The notes: generated by a model not told the origin, from the letters alone. A stretch of DNA of 64,000 nucleotides from Rhodothermales bacterium (GCA_951812335.1 OX638293.1:638501-702500); one strand, 5' to 3'; positions 1-8,098 are shown, counted from the stretch's first letter. Numbers and translations are program-made.

Positions 1-1
1 C

Positions 2-325
2 AATCCTAGGGTTGTGCTATTGAGGGCTATTACCGATTATAATCTCCCGCGCATTGTGGGGGGTAACAAGGACCGTGCACTGGAAGGGCTGTACAGAGCG
101 GCTCGCCTCTTCGAGGAAGAAGTGGTGGAAGATCCTGTCTTGCCGTCATGGGGTCACGAGGATACGTATGCACGCCTCGGGATTGTCTTTATGGACCGGG
201 GCAATCTGGAAGAGGCCCGGACGGCATTCGAGCGGGCGCTTGAGATCAACCCCGAGTTCGGATGGGTGCAGCGCACGCTGCTCCCGTCCCTCGAAGAAGC
301 GGAGGCCGCCTCGGTCGCAAATTAG
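2..325 (+). CDS. C-terminal part of a tetratricopeptide-repeat (TPR) protein, cut by the window edge
   Basis: The frame is open from base 2, so the start lies outside the window. A GTG at 14 is only the first possible start inside the window. The visible 107 residues end with a clear TPR helix pair around YARLGIVFMDRGNLEEARTA followed by FERALEINPEF, with the usual Gly/Ala/Pro spacing of a 34-residue TPR. TPR units are protein-interaction scaffolds; nothing here tells which protein this one serves. The gene ends 11 bases before an IS256-type transposase relic, so its 3' end may have been rearranged. I am confident in the TPR fold and have no basis for a specific function. Confidence 0.6.
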   Translation, partial: NPRVVLLRAITDYNLPRIVGGNKDRALEGLYRAARLFEEEVVEDPVLPSWGHEDTYARLGIVFMDRGNLEEARTAFERALEINPEFGWVQRTLLPSLEEAEAASVAN

Positions 326-335
326 TCCGGACGCG

Positions 336-519
336 ATCGTCAAGGACAAGGGCGCTTTCCCGAACGACGAGGCGATCTTCAAACTGCTATGGCTCGGCCT
401 GCGGGAAGCCTCGAAGAAATGGAAGCAACCCATACTCGACTGGAAAGCCGTACTCAATCGGTTCGTCATACTCTACGGGGACCGTGTCCCTAATCCCGCT
501 TACACAGTTTAGCGGACAC
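336..519 (+). pseudogene. Relic of an IS256-family transposase: C-terminal tail plus right end
   Basis: Only the last 58 or so residues of a transposase remain (IVKDKGAFPNDEA, then LLWLGLREASKKW, then DWKAVLNRFVILY). This is the typical IS256/MULE-type C-terminus. No DDE catalytic residues are present, so the relic cannot be active. The frame stops at 510-512 inside the IS terminal sequence CGCTTACACAGTTTAGCGG (498-516). A second relic with the same tail lies at 56029-56222, and the bare end alone is at 36549-36573. The three sites share the end but not a left end, so this is decayed insertion debris. Confidence 0.75.
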
Positions 520-576
520 ATCCTCGGTCTTTGCCCCATCGCGCAAGCCCGTAATTTGCCATTCTTCCAATAATCC

Positions 577-605
577 TTGACATATCAGGATGTGTATAGT
601 ATTTT
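577..605 (+). promoter_or_regulatory. Sigma70-like promoter of the membrane protein/XRE operon
   Basis: TTGACA at 577-582 is followed after 17 bases by TATTTT at 600-605. The start codon at 655 is about 45 bases downstream of the expected transcription start. The pairing is inferred from sequence alone. The overlapping palindrome at 605-619 supports this as a regulated promoter. Confidence 0.45.
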
Positions 606-619
606 TGACATCATGTCAA
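605..619. promoter_or_regulatory. Perfect palindromic operator candidate (TTGACATCATGTCAA)
   Basis: A 15-bp perfect inverted repeat with 7-bp arms around one central C overlaps the -10/start region of the preceding promoter. It lies 36 bp upstream of an operon that encodes an XRE repressor. XRE repressors of this size bind such palindromes as dimers, so autoregulation is the simple reading. Binding is inferred, not shown. Confidence 0.5.
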
Positions 620-654
620 CTAAATCAGTCATTTCATCAAAATAGGAAGACTCC

Positions 655-1074
655 ATGGATACGTCCTTCGAAGAGAAAAGCGTCTGGATTCAACTCGTCA
701 GTCTCGTCGTCGGCCTGGGCGGGTACCTGATCGTTGCCGGCCTCATGCTGTCGAACGGCGTCAGTGTCCTGCCGCCCTTCGTGCCGGTCTTCGCCGTGGC
801 GATCATTTTCATCGTGGCCGTCAACATCGCAGGACACGTCGTTGCGGCGATCGCCAGCCGACCGGACGAGGCCGACGAGCGCGATCGGCTCATCGGCTGG
901 CGCGCAGAGAGCCGGTCGTCGTGGATACTGGGCGTCGGGGTCATCGGCGCGATCATGGCGCTGATCCTGTCGGTCGGCGGCGTCTGGGTGGCGCACCTGC
1001 TTCTCATCTCGCTGTTCGGTTCCGAGGTGGCGAAGGACGTGTTGCAGATCGTTTACTACCGCCGGGGGATATGA
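655..1074 (+). CDS. Small four-helix integral membrane protein paired with an XRE regulator
   Basis: The 139-residue protein has about four predicted membrane spans: residues roughly 11-33, 40-65, 90-112 and 113-128. A charged loop rich in Asp/Arg (RPDEADERDRLI) separates the second and third spans. I do not recognise a catalytic motif. Its stop overlaps the start of the downstream HTH gene (ATGA at 1071-1074), so the two are translationally coupled. In many bacteria small multi-span proteins are encoded directly next to a Cro/CI-type regulator, and the membrane partner is thought to sense or tune the regulator. That link is family knowledge and not proven here. An A-rich purine stretch (AGGAAG) lies 8 bp upstream of ATG 655 and fits a ribosome-binding site. 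Confidence 0.75.
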   Translation: MDTSFEEKSVWIQLVSLVVGLGGYLIVAGLMLSNGVSVLPPFVPVFAVAIIFIVAVNIAGHVVAAIASRPDEADERDRLIGWRAESRSSWILGVGVIGAIMALILSVGGVWVAHLLLISLFGSEVAKDVLQIVYYRRGI

Positions 1075-1304
1075 ACATGGCTCAGTCGGGGACGAGCATC
1101 CGCAACCAGATCCGGACCCTGCGGTTTCACCACGGTGAGATGACGCAGCAGCAACTCGCCGACCAGGTCGGCGTCACGCGGCAGACGGTCAATGCGATCG
1201 AGGGCGGCAAGTACTCGCCGTCGCTTGAGGTCGCGTTCCGGATTGCCGATGTGTTCGGCAAGCCGCTAGAAGAAGTGTTTCAGTTCGTCGCCGCGTCCGG
1301 GTGA
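1071..1304 (+). CDS. XRE-family (Cro/CI-type) helix-turn-helix transcriptional regulator
   Basis: The protein has 77 residues and is almost entirely one HTH_3 domain: IRTLRFHHGEMTQQQLADQV, then GVTRQTVNAIEGGKYSPS. The recognition helix and the IEGGKYSPSL motif are typical of the small YozG-like regulators that travel with a membrane protein. The ATG at 1071 overlaps the TGA of the preceding gene; a second in-frame ATG is at 1077. The regulator most likely represses its own operon by binding the palindrome at 605-619. Arrangement and size fit a regulator/membrane-protein pair; no toxin is evident. Confidence 0.88.
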   Translation: MNMAQSGTSIRNQIRTLRFHHGEMTQQQLADQVGVTRQTVNAIEGGKYSPSLEVAFRIADVFGKPLEEVFQFVAASG

Positions 1305-1394
1305 CGGGGACGAACTCGTAAAAACCCATAATTTGCCCTACAAAATTAACAATAAACATTTGAAAAAAAATAACTTATAAAAAATTATTTTCAT

Positions 1395-1410
1395 TGTTTC
1401 ACGTGAAACA
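1395..1410. promoter_or_regulatory. parS: parS centromere site (TGTTTCACGTGAAACA)
   Basis: This is a perfect match to the 16-bp palindrome bound by ParB in chromosomal partitioning across bacteria. It sits in an AT-rich gap between two convergent genes and ends exactly where the murQ stop codon begins. A second perfect copy is at 3916-3931. A 16-bp exact palindrome occurring twice within 2.5 kb is not chance. Confidence 0.9.
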
Positions 1411-2340
1411 TTACCTCGATTTTCCAATCGCCGCTCGCACGAATCCCCCAGCTTTCTCAAGCCGACCGGCCGCCTCTTCCGCATCCGCCCCGGCAAGATG
1501 CATGACCAACGCCGTCTTCACGTGTCCCCCGGCGCGATCCAGCAATTCCGCTGCCTTGGCATAGGACACACCCGTCACCGTCATTACGGTGCGTTTCGAT
1601 CGCTCGACCAGCTTTGCGTTCGTCATTTGCAGATCCACCATCATATTCTCATACACTTTACCGAGGCGAATCATCGAGGCGGTGGTGAGCATATTGAGCA
1701 CCAGTTTCTGCGCCGTCCCGGATTTCATGCGCGTCGAACCCATAATTACTTCGGGTCCGACCACCGGGCAGATGGCCACATCCACTTCCAGATCGAAGTG
1801 CTGGCGAGGATTGCAGGTAATGTAGATCGTTTTACAGCCGATGGAGCGGGCATGCCGGATCGCGCCCACGACAAACGGTGTTCGTCGGCTCGCCGCAATC
1901 CCGCACACGACATCGGGAGGCTGCACGCCGGCCTCAACCAATGCGTCGACGCCATTGGACTCGAGGTCCTCGGCGCCTTCCTGCGAACGGAAAACCGCTG
2001 CGGGACCCCCCGCAATAATACCCTGGACCATTTCAGGATCGCTTCCGAACGTAGGCGGACACTCTGAAGCATCCACGATCCCGAGGCGCCCGCTTGTTCC
2101 TGCACCCGCATAAAACAGCCGCCCGCCCTGTTTGAAGGCATCCACAATCAACTCGACGGCCTCCGCGATATACGGAATCTCCGTGCGAACGGCTTCGGGG
2201 ACCTTCCGATCCTCTGTATGGATGATCTCCAGGATTTCGGCCACGGGCGCCAGATCAATGTTCCGGGACCTGGGATTGCGTTGTTCCGTGGCCAGGTGCT
2301 CAAGTTCCGAAAAAAGGGGAGGCGGTTCGGTTTGTGGCAT
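1411..2340 (-). CDS. murQ: N-acetylmuramic acid 6-phosphate etherase
   Basis: MurQ cleaves the D-lactyl ether of MurNAc-6-phosphate to give GlcNAc-6-phosphate and lactate, a cytoplasmic step in cell-wall sugar recycling. The 309-residue length is normal for the family. The SIS-domain signature is clear: LFYAGAGTSGRLGIVDASEC near residues 75-94 holds the sugar-phosphate loop, and EVIMGSTRMKSGTAQKLVLN near 198-217 is a hallmark of MurQ. The start is the ATG at 2340, giving the usual NxxS/LxTE-type N-terminus (LATEQRNPRSRNID). The gene stands alone, with no muramate kinase (AnmK) or PTS gene nearby, and converges on the XRE gene with a parS site between them. Confidence 0.96.
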   Translation of the reverse strand: MPQTEPPPLFSELEHLATEQRNPRSRNIDLAPVAEILEIIHTEDRKVPEAVRTEIPYIAEAVELIVDAFKQGGRLFYAGAGTSGRLGIVDASECPPTFGSDPEMVQGIIAGGPAAVFRSQEGAEDLESNGVDALVEAGVQPPDVVCGIAASRRTPFVVGAIRHARSIGCKTIYITCNPRQHFDLEVDVAICPVVGPEVIMGSTRMKSGTAQKLVLNMLTTASMIRLGKVYENMMVDLQMTNAKLVERSKRTVMTVTGVSYAKAAELLDRAGGHVKTALVMHLAGADAEEAAGRLEKAGGFVRAAIGKSR

Positions 2341-2469
2341 ACGATCCGGTTGGGATTACAGAAGTTGGGAGGTAACGCCATGCTTTAAGGCACAGATCCG
2401 TCGAGTGCTGTGTTCCCGAACGAAATCGTTGCAGCCGACGTACATATGCTGCGATGTCATGAGCAGGCC

Positions 2470-3630
2470 ATGTATCTCAAGTCGATTCGCCTTACGGATT
2501 TCCGCGTGCACGAGCGTACCGAGTGTACGTTTGCTCCATCGGTGAATCTCCTTTATGGCCCCAATGGGGCAGGGAAGACGAATGTGCTGGATGCAATTCA
2601 TTACGCCTGCCTGTCCAAAGGCTTCGTCACGTCAGGCGACCGGTATATTGTACGGCGCGGCGCGAAGCATACCGAAGTGGAAGGTTTGTTCGTGAGCGAT
2701 GGCGGCCGGGATCGGCGGGTGCGTATGGCGTATGTACCGGGAGAGGGGAAGCGGATGTTTGTCAACGGGGTTCCACAGGAACGGGTGTCCTCCATGGTAG
2801 GGCAATTGCCGGTGGTTGCATGTGCTCCGCAGGATTATGCCTTGACCTCCGGGGGGCCTGATCGTCGCCGCCGCTTCCTGGACAATCTTCTTTGTCAGGC
2901 TACCCCGTTGTATCTCGACGCCCTGCTCAGGTTTCGGCGGGTGCTGAAGCAGCGCAATCGCTACCTCGCCGGCATGAAAGGGGGCGGGCCTATCGGTACG
3001 CCGGCAATACTTGCTTCCTGGAACGAACAACTGGTGATATTCGGAAGCCAGATTGTGCAGGCCCGGCAGGGTTTTACGGATGCGTTTGCAGAGTACCTTG
3101 ATCGCGCCTATAAGGCTATCGAGTCCGTAGCGGAAAAGCCGACCATGGAGTATCACGCCAATCTGCGCTTTTCCACGCCGACGCCCCTTGAAACGATCCA
3201 GGCAGTCTACCGGGACAAACTGGCCGCTGTCTTCGAAGACGAATGTCGCCGGGGAACCACGCTCGCCGGGCCGCACCTCGACGATCTGGCGTTTCGTCTG
3301 GACGATATGCTGGTTCGCCGATACGCTTCGCAAGGGCAGCACCGCACGTTCGGCATGGCCCTGAAACTGGCCATGTACGCTTTTCTGCAGGAACGCACCG
3401 GAGAGCGCCCTATCCTGCTTCTCGACGACGTATTCGAACACCTGGATGCTTTTCGGTCGGAAGCCTTTCTCGATCTGCTTCAATCCGACCGCATCGGACA
3501 AACGATCGTTTCCGCCACGGATCGGCGACTCTTCGACAAGCTTGTTCCTTTCGACGAGGAGCAAACCCAGGCGCTTTTCATCGAAGGTGGTCAGGTGCGT
3601 GCGCTGGCGTCTACCGGACCAGGCGCATAG
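2470..3630 (+). CDS. recF: DNA replication and repair protein RecF
   Basis: RecF is an SMC-like ATPase that loads RecA at gaps in replicating DNA through the RecFOR pathway. I start it at ATG 2470 (MYLKSIRLTDFRVHE), which gives the canonical N-terminus and 386 residues; a start at 2410 would add an unlikely 20-residue leader. Walker A is GPNGAGKT at residues 30-37, the signature region is near LTSGGPDRRRRFLD, and Walker B is RPILLLDDVFEHLD. All family landmarks are intact. In many bacteria recF sits beside dnaA-dnaN at the origin; here it is instead bracketed by two parS sites, which also points to the origin region. A structured repeat begins 21 bp after the stop codon. Confidence 0.95.
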   Translation: MYLKSIRLTDFRVHERTECTFAPSVNLLYGPNGAGKTNVLDAIHYACLSKGFVTSGDRYIVRRGAKHTEVEGLFVSDGGRDRRVRMAYVPGEGKRMFVNGVPQERVSSMVGQLPVVACAPQDYALTSGGPDRRRRFLDNLLCQATPLYLDALLRFRRVLKQRNRYLAGMKGGGPIGTPAILASWNEQLVIFGSQIVQARQGFTDAFAEYLDRAYKAIESVAEKPTMEYHANLRFSTPTPLETIQAVYRDKLAAVFEDECRRGTTLAGPHLDDLAFRLDDMLVRRYASQGQHRTFGMALKLAMYAFLQERTGERPILLLDDVFEHLDAFRSEAFLDLLQSDRIGQTIVSATDRRLFDKLVPFDEEQTQALFIEGGQVRALASTGPGA

Positions 3631-3651
3631 TCGCTGCCGCGAAGCCGTTAA

Positions 3652-3894
3652 GGATGCTCTGATCAAGTCCACTTCGATCAGCGCTTCACTTTCACGCGTA
3701 AAGAACGACATGATGGCAGAGAAAAACACGGCGGATTCGGGTCGTCTCGGCCGTGAAGCGCCCTTCGGGAGGCAGACAGAGACGCGCTGGCTGTGTCATT
3801 CCTCATTATGTGGGGCCTACCACATTGCTTCGTCATTCCTTGCCAGCGCACCCCTTTCAGCCTCTGAATCTTTGCGGACTTAATCAGAGCATCC
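3652..3894 (+). repeat. Dispersed structured repeat, copy 1 (MITE-like)
   Basis: This 243-bp element has inverted ends: GGATGCTCTGATCAAGTCC at the left and, on the other strand at the right, GGATGCTCTGATTAAGTCC. TTAA flanks both ends (3648-3651 and 3895-3898). Internal inverted repeats include GCGCTTCAC/GTGAAGCGC, GCGCTGGC/GCCAGCGC and ATGTGG/CCACAT. It has no credible reading frame. Related copies lie at 7845, 42469, 44710, 45512, 55967 and 59480. It follows recF by 21 bp and precedes the second parS site. Confidence 0.85.
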
Positions 3895-3915
3895 TTAAAG
3901 GATATACGCCTCAAA

Positions 3916-3931
3916 TGTTTCACGTGAAACA
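3916..3931. promoter_or_regulatory. parS: Second parS centromere site (TGTTTCACGTGAAACA)
   Basis: The same perfect 16-bp ParB palindrome as at 1395-1410, here 22 bp after the end of the repeat and directly before an AT-rich tract. Together the two sites bracket murQ and recF. Confidence 0.9.
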
Positions 3932-4016
3932 TTGAACTGTCAACATGTGCTATTATTTTATAGAATTTTTTGTATAAATCATTTATTATCATATAATTAG
4001 AAATAAATTATAACAT
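3932..4016. other. AT-rich tract next to parS
   Basis: About 85 bases are almost all A or T in a GC-rich region. No reading frame, DnaA box (TTATNCACA) or clear promoter pair is visible. It could be a DNA-unwinding segment, a promoter region or simply a spacer. Confidence 0.4.
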
Positions 4017-4338
4017 ACCCGAACCCGCTCGACCTGATGAACACCCCGAGCGCGATGAAGCGGTCGCTGCCGCGCATTGCGCCGTCGCACCTGCGCCTCG
4101 TGGAATGACGGGACAGATCTCACGCCCCGAATGCGAGGGACTCCATACCGAAGGGGCGAGACCGCGCAGCGGGCTCGACAGGGTAGCCCGGTTCCGAAGC
4201 GACACGCCCAACGAACACCAGCGAAGGACGGCCTGCATGTGGTGCGGGGCGGCGGTAGATGGTTGGCAGGAGAATGACCGTCCAGGGTGACTGCAAGGCG
4301 ATAGCCAGAGAAGCGGCCTCGGCGAGCTTTACACCGCT
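4017..4338. other. GC-rich gap without a supported gene
   Basis: Several frames are open here only because the base composition is GC-rich. None has a start with a ribosome-binding site or a recognisable domain. The stretch may be gene debris. Confidence 0.35.
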
Positions 4339-4776
4339 TCAATGATGGAGCACGGCCCCCAGCAGAGGGAGCTTCTTGCGGCGGTGATAGGTGAGCGCCA
4401 TCGAAATGCAGTGTTTCAACGGGGCAATCGGGAGATCGGCGGTCTTGTGCAAGACGATTGCACGGTTGCCCTCGAACGTGAGCACGTTGGGGTAGATCTC
4501 CTTGAACGTATCTACCAACTTGGTCCCGCAGTGGAACAACAGCTGGTATTCGTCAGGTCGGGATGCCTTCCAGCCCAGTCTTATGGTGCTGCCGGTTTTC
4601 GTCACATAGCTCGGCTCGCCCCATTTCAGGGTTTCCTCCACTTCACCAACCTCGGCCAATGCTGCCGCAGTATCCAACACAAGCTGGCGCAGCCGCATGG
4701 CTTGCTTGCGAATTTCCGGAGGGTAGGTCTCAAAGACAGCGGATACGCCTGTGCTGGTGTTTGGAATCGATGGCAT
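4339..4776 (-). CDS. DUF1801 domain protein (YdhG-like)
   Basis: This 145-residue cytoplasmic protein carries the DUF1801 fold over nearly its whole length. Visible family landmarks are the early YPPEIRKQAMRLRQLVLDTA helix, the EETLKWGEPSYVT motif and the later YQLLFHCGTKLVDTFKEIYP block. Members of this family resemble frataxin-like alpha/beta folds, but no reaction has been established for most of them. The start ATG at 4776 lies 18 bp from the stop of the MaoC-type gene on the same strand, so the two may be cotranscribed. Nothing in the context fixes its role. Confidence 0.85.
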   Translation of the reverse strand: MPSIPNTSTGVSAVFETYPPEIRKQAMRLRQLVLDTAAALAEVGEVEETLKWGEPSYVTKTGSTIRLGWKASRPDEYQLLFHCGTKLVDTFKEIYPNVLTFEGNRAIVLHKTADLPIAPLKHCISMALTYHRRKKLPLLGAVLHH

Positions 4777-4794
4777 GGCTACGGCTCATTTCCA

Positions 4795-5271
4795 TTATTT
4801 TTCCGCATGAACCATTTGTTCCTGATCCGCGTCGGGCGCTGCACCGTTTTCCCCCACGTTGTCGGCGGAGGGGGGGACGATAGTCGCCTCGCCCCCGACG
4901 GCCAGACGCCCTTCATGGTAGACGTATACCCGGCTCCTGACGTGTTTCCGTTTCTCGATCTTTTCGCTGATCTTGATCTCGACCGTGATTTCAGACCCCA
5001 CGGGCACGGGGCGCAGAAAACGGCAGGAAATGGAGGCGGCAATGCAACCGTGGCCGGGAAAATCCCGCCCGAGCACTTTGGAGATGATACCCAACAGCAA
5101 GATGCCGTGTACGATCGGCCGCTCGAATTGCGTTGTGGCTGCGTATTCGGGGTCTACATGGATCGGATTGTCGTCCCCGGTCAGGTCCGCGAACGTCTGC
5201 ACATCTTCCGCGGACAGAAAGCGCGTGGTTGAAAAGGAATCGCCTATGTTTATCTTCTCGTACGTATTCAT
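4795..5271 (-). CDS. MaoC-like (R)-specific enoyl-CoA hydratase/dehydratase
   Basis: The 158-residue protein has a single hot-dog fold of the MaoC type. The hydratase signature FADLTGDDNPIHVDPEYA near residues 27-44 supplies the catalytic Asp and His, and the following FERPIVHGILLLGIISKVLG helix is typical of PhaJ-like enzymes. These enzymes hydrate trans-2-enoyl-CoA to (R)-3-hydroxyacyl-CoA, or act on related thioesters. The C-terminal 25 residues are low-complexity and acidic and go beyond the usual fold. No PHA synthase or beta-oxidation gene is nearby, so the substrate remains open. It probably shares a transcript with the DUF1801 gene downstream. Confidence 0.88.
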   Translation of the reverse strand: MNTYEKINIGDSFSTTRFLSAEDVQTFADLTGDDNPIHVDPEYAATTQFERPIVHGILLLGIISKVLGRDFPGHGCIAASISCRFLRPVPVGSEITVEIKISEKIEKRKHVRSRVYVYHEGRLAVGGEATIVPPSADNVGENGAAPDADQEQMVHAEK

Positions 5272-5482
5272 TTATCAGGTCATCTATGGCGGGCTTTAAC
5301 GGGCGTTTGTGGAACGCGTTTATTGCATGCCAAGCTGTAATAAACGAACCTCCGGCGAAAATCGAAACCCGGTTGTTTCTCGCAAACACCCCTGCAATAC
5401 GGAACTTCTTCAAAAAATCCTTATTTTCGACGCGCCTTGTACGGGCTTGTTGCCCGGCGTGCTCCCTGATTGCCGACCCTCT

Positions 5483-6811
5483 GTGCATCCGTCTCCCCAA
5501 AGAGTTCTTCTTCTGGCGCCTTACTTCCTGCCCCGCCGCCGTGTAGGGTCCATGCGCCCGTTCCGGTTTGCCATTCATCTGCGTGAATTCGGCTGGGAGC
5601 CGACGATTCTGACCATTGCATCTCCGGGTGCGCAACTCACCGACAAAGAGGCGCATCTTCTGAAGGACATTCGCGTGCTGAGTATTGCATCGCCCATAGA
5701 CCGCACGTTCCGTTCCGAGAGTCAGTTGGGAACGCCGTCGGGAAAAGGGGTCAGGTCCCGTCAGGGCGCGCCGGCTTCGTGGATTGCCGCGCTGGATCGG
5801 CAGTTTCCCGTAGATACCTGGCTTCCTCTCTTCGCCGCAAAATTCGGGACGATGCTGCGGCAAGCGACCGAAGTCAATCCGCAGGTTGTCTGGGCTACCG
5901 GCAATCCCTGGTCCAGCCTGGTGGCAGGGCAGTGGTTGAGCAAGCGGCTCGGTGTCCCGTACATCGCGGATTTTCGCGACCCCTGGACGCTGTCAGAGGT
6001 GCGCACCCGAAAAAAATGGGCCTGGGTGCAACGGATCGATGAGCGAGCGGAACGTCGTGTGGTCGCTGGAGCGGATGTACTCATGTTTCAAACCCGGCGA
6101 ATGGCCGATGCATACCGGGAACGCTATGCCCGCCTTGACCCTGCGACGGTCGTCATTGGAAACAGTTTCGATCCGGATGTTTTTGACGACCCCATTTCCG
6201 TAGAAAGCCGTTTCAATAGGGAGGATGTTCTTTTGGATCCCTCGTCCATGTTGCGGATCGGTTTTTTCGGGCGTTTCCGGGCCATATCGCCTGCTATGCC
6301 CATTATGGATGTACTGGTCGAACTTCGGAAGCGGCAAGCTTCTCTCGTCGAGCGTGTTTGCATACATTCTTTCGGGCCGCTCTCCGAGACCGACGCTGCA
6401 CAAGCGCGCGCCCATGGGCTCGAGGAGCAGTTCGTATGCGAGGATGCCGTTCCGCTCGAACGGGCGCTTTCCACGCTTCGCCGGTTCGATCTTTTGCTTG
6501 TAATCACCGATATGCACCCCCGCCATGTCGTCCCGGCAAAGATTTTCGAGTATCTTGCGGCGGGGCGCCCCATCCTCTCGCTCTCGTCGAATCTGGAAGT
6601 GGGGGAAATGCTCCAGCGCACCGGGACCGGGATACAGATACAGGATAAGACAGCGGCAGTGCGCCTTTTGACGGATTGCATCCATGCTCGTGAGTTCGGG
6701 CAGCCGCTACCCATCCCGTTCGATCCGAAACCGGAAGAAATCATGCGGCACGATGCGCGAGCGACCACGCGCGAATTTGTCCGCACGCTTGACGCCCTCG
6801 CAGGCCGGTAG
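5483..6811 (+). CDS. Glycosyltransferase, GT-B fold (group 1/GT4-like)
   Basis: The recognisable N-terminal Rossmann domain begins with QRVLLLAPYFLPRRRVGSMR. The acceptor domain follows (PQVVWATGNPWSSLVAGQWL and YIADFRDPWTL). The sugar-nucleotide domain ends with HVVPAKIFEYLAAGRPILSL, where the Glu matches the ribose-binding residue of GT4 enzymes. The frame is open back to 5309 (in-frame ATG at 5327), but that extra stretch is Cys/Pro-rich and unlike the family, so I favour the GTG at 5483; the start is uncertain. It transfers a sugar from a nucleotide donor to an unknown acceptor. The next gene, a lipid-flippase-like membrane protein, begins 2 bp after its stop, which suggests a joint role in envelope glycolipid or polysaccharide assembly. 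Confidence 0.85.
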   Translation: MHPSPQRVLLLAPYFLPRRRVGSMRPFRFAIHLREFGWEPTILTIASPGAQLTDKEAHLLKDIRVLSIASPIDRTFRSESQLGTPSGKGVRSRQGAPASWIAALDRQFPVDTWLPLFAAKFGTMLRQATEVNPQVVWATGNPWSSLVAGQWLSKRLGVPYIADFRDPWTLSEVRTRKKWAWVQRIDERAERRVVAGADVLMFQTRRMADAYRERYARLDPATVVIGNSFDPDVFDDPISVESRFNREDVLLDPSSMLRIGFFGRFRAISPAMPIMDVLVELRKRQASLVERVCIHSFGPLSETDAAQARAHGLEEQFVCEDAVPLERALSTLRRFDLLLVITDMHPRHVVPAKIFEYLAAGRPILSLSSNLEVGEMLQRTGTGIQIQDKTAAVRLLTDCIHAREFGQPLPIPFDPKPEEIMRHDARATTREFVRTLDALAGR

Positions 6812-6813
6812 CC

Positions 6814-7833
6814 ATGAACCTTCCTCCCATTCTGGAACGCTGGCGGGCGTTTGCCGGCACGGCCGCCGGCAAACGGCTGCTACGTGTTCTGCGAGGTGTT
6901 TTCCTCGTGGCGGTCGTCAGTGTGCTGATCTACCAGATCCGGAAAATCGGGTGGGATCGTCTGTTCCATGCGCTTCCGTCCGAGCCGGCGTTCTATGTAC
7001 TGTTGCTCGCCATGTATTTTCTGCTTCCGGTTACGGAGGCCATGATTTACGGGCGGATCTGGTCGATGCATCCCTGGCAATGCATCGCCGTGATGATTCG
7101 CAAACGGGTGCTGAACATGGATGTGCTCGGCTATTCCGGCGAAGTGTACCTGTTCATGTGGGCGAAGGACCGTGTGCAGCGTACGCGCAAGGCCGTAATG
7201 GGCGTCATCAAGGATAACCTGATCGCTTCCTCGGTCTCCTCTCTGCTTTCCGCGTCGCTTCTTATAGGGGGTGTGCTCCTTTCCCATCCTCTTGCTCTCG
7301 GCGAAGTCGTCGAAATACCCGGTCCGCTGTATGTAAGCCTTGGCGTTCTGGTCGCTGTGTTCATCGGTGTGCTCCTATACCGTTTTCGGCACGAGATTTT
7401 CTCGCTTTCCCGCCGTACGCTGGCCATACTGACTGCTGCGCATGTATCCCGTTTTCTGGTGGGGTTCGTGCTGCAGGTAGCGGCCTGGTGGGTGGTTCTT
7501 CCCGACGTCCCCTTCGAGACATGGGCTATCCTGCTCGTGGTCTTTGTCGTCATCAACAGAACGCCGTTCGTGCCCTCGAGCGATCTTGTATTCGTGAGCG
7601 CGGGGGCGAGCATTACGCCGTTCCTCGACGTGCCGGCGGCGCCGGTGGTCGGCATGTTGCTGGTTAACAGCGCCGTTAATCGTTTTCTCAGCCTGTGTTT
7701 CTTTGTGCCAAGCGTGTGGTGGGAGCGCCGCCACGGGATGCCCCCGACGCCCGCACCGGATGCCGCCGTGCTCGCGGATTGGTCGGGGAAAGACGAAACC
7801 GGGGCAGATATCCCCGGGACCGATCGATCGTAA
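6814..7833 (+). CDS. Integral membrane protein of the UPF0104/flippase-like (lysylphosphatidylglycerol synthase TM) type
   Basis: This 339-residue protein has about seven or eight membrane spans, for example near residues 25-45, 63-83, 139-160, 168-190, 205-235 and 240-290. A long cytoplasmic segment (YGRIWSMHPWQCIAVMIRKR) sits between spans 2 and 3. The pattern resembles the flippase-like domain family (UPF0104, also the membrane part of MprF), though no single motif is decisive. It starts 2 bp after the glycosyltransferase stop, so the two form an operon and may make and move one lipid-linked product. The C-terminal 35 residues are hydrophilic. A structured repeat starts 11 bp after its stop. 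Confidence 0.7.
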   Translation: MNLPPILERWRAFAGTAAGKRLLRVLRGVFLVAVVSVLIYQIRKIGWDRLFHALPSEPAFYVLLLAMYFLLPVTEAMIYGRIWSMHPWQCIAVMIRKRVLNMDVLGYSGEVYLFMWAKDRVQRTRKAVMGVIKDNLIASSVSSLLSASLLIGGVLLSHPLALGEVVEIPGPLYVSLGVLVAVFIGVLLYRFRHEIFSLSRRTLAILTAAHVSRFLVGFVLQVAAWWVVLPDVPFETWAILLVVFVVINRTPFVPSSDLVFVSAGASITPFLDVPAAPVVGMLLVNSAVNRFLSLCFFVPSVWWERRHGMPPTPAPDAAVLADWSGKDETGADIPGTDRS

Positions 7834-7844
7834 AAAATTGTTAA

Positions 7845-8098
7845 GGATGCTCTGATCAAAACCACTTCGTTCAGCGCTTCACGTTCGCAACGCCCCGAAT
7901 TCGCATATTTCCCGCTGATTCCGATGATAAAATCATGATATCCTGTACTTGCGAACGTGAAGCGCCCTTCGGGAGGCTGAAAGGGGCACGCTGGCTGTGT
8001 CATTCCTCATTATGTGGGGCCTGCCGCATTGCTTCGTCATTCCTTGCCAGCGCACCCCTTTCAGCCTCTGAATCTTTGCGGATTTAATCAGAGTATCC
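7845..8098 (+). repeat. Dispersed structured repeat, copy 2 (MITE-like)
   Basis: This 254-bp copy is the best folded of the family. Arms 7874-7890 and 7949-7965 form a perfect 17-bp stem (GCGCTTCACGTTCGCAA and its complement). Arms 7973-7995 and 8046-8068 pair over 21 of 23 positions and enclose a small ATGTGG/CCGCAT hairpin. The ends are GGATGCTCTGATCAAA and, inverted, GGATACTCTGATTAAA. TTAA flanks both ends. The loop between the first arms is unrelated to that of copies 1 and 4 but similar to copy 5, so at least two subfamilies exist. Confidence 0.87.

Noticed and set aside
3932-4016. Replication origin proper
   Set aside because: It is AT-rich and beside parS, but no DnaA boxes (TTATNCACA) are visible, so it is kept only as an AT-rich tract.
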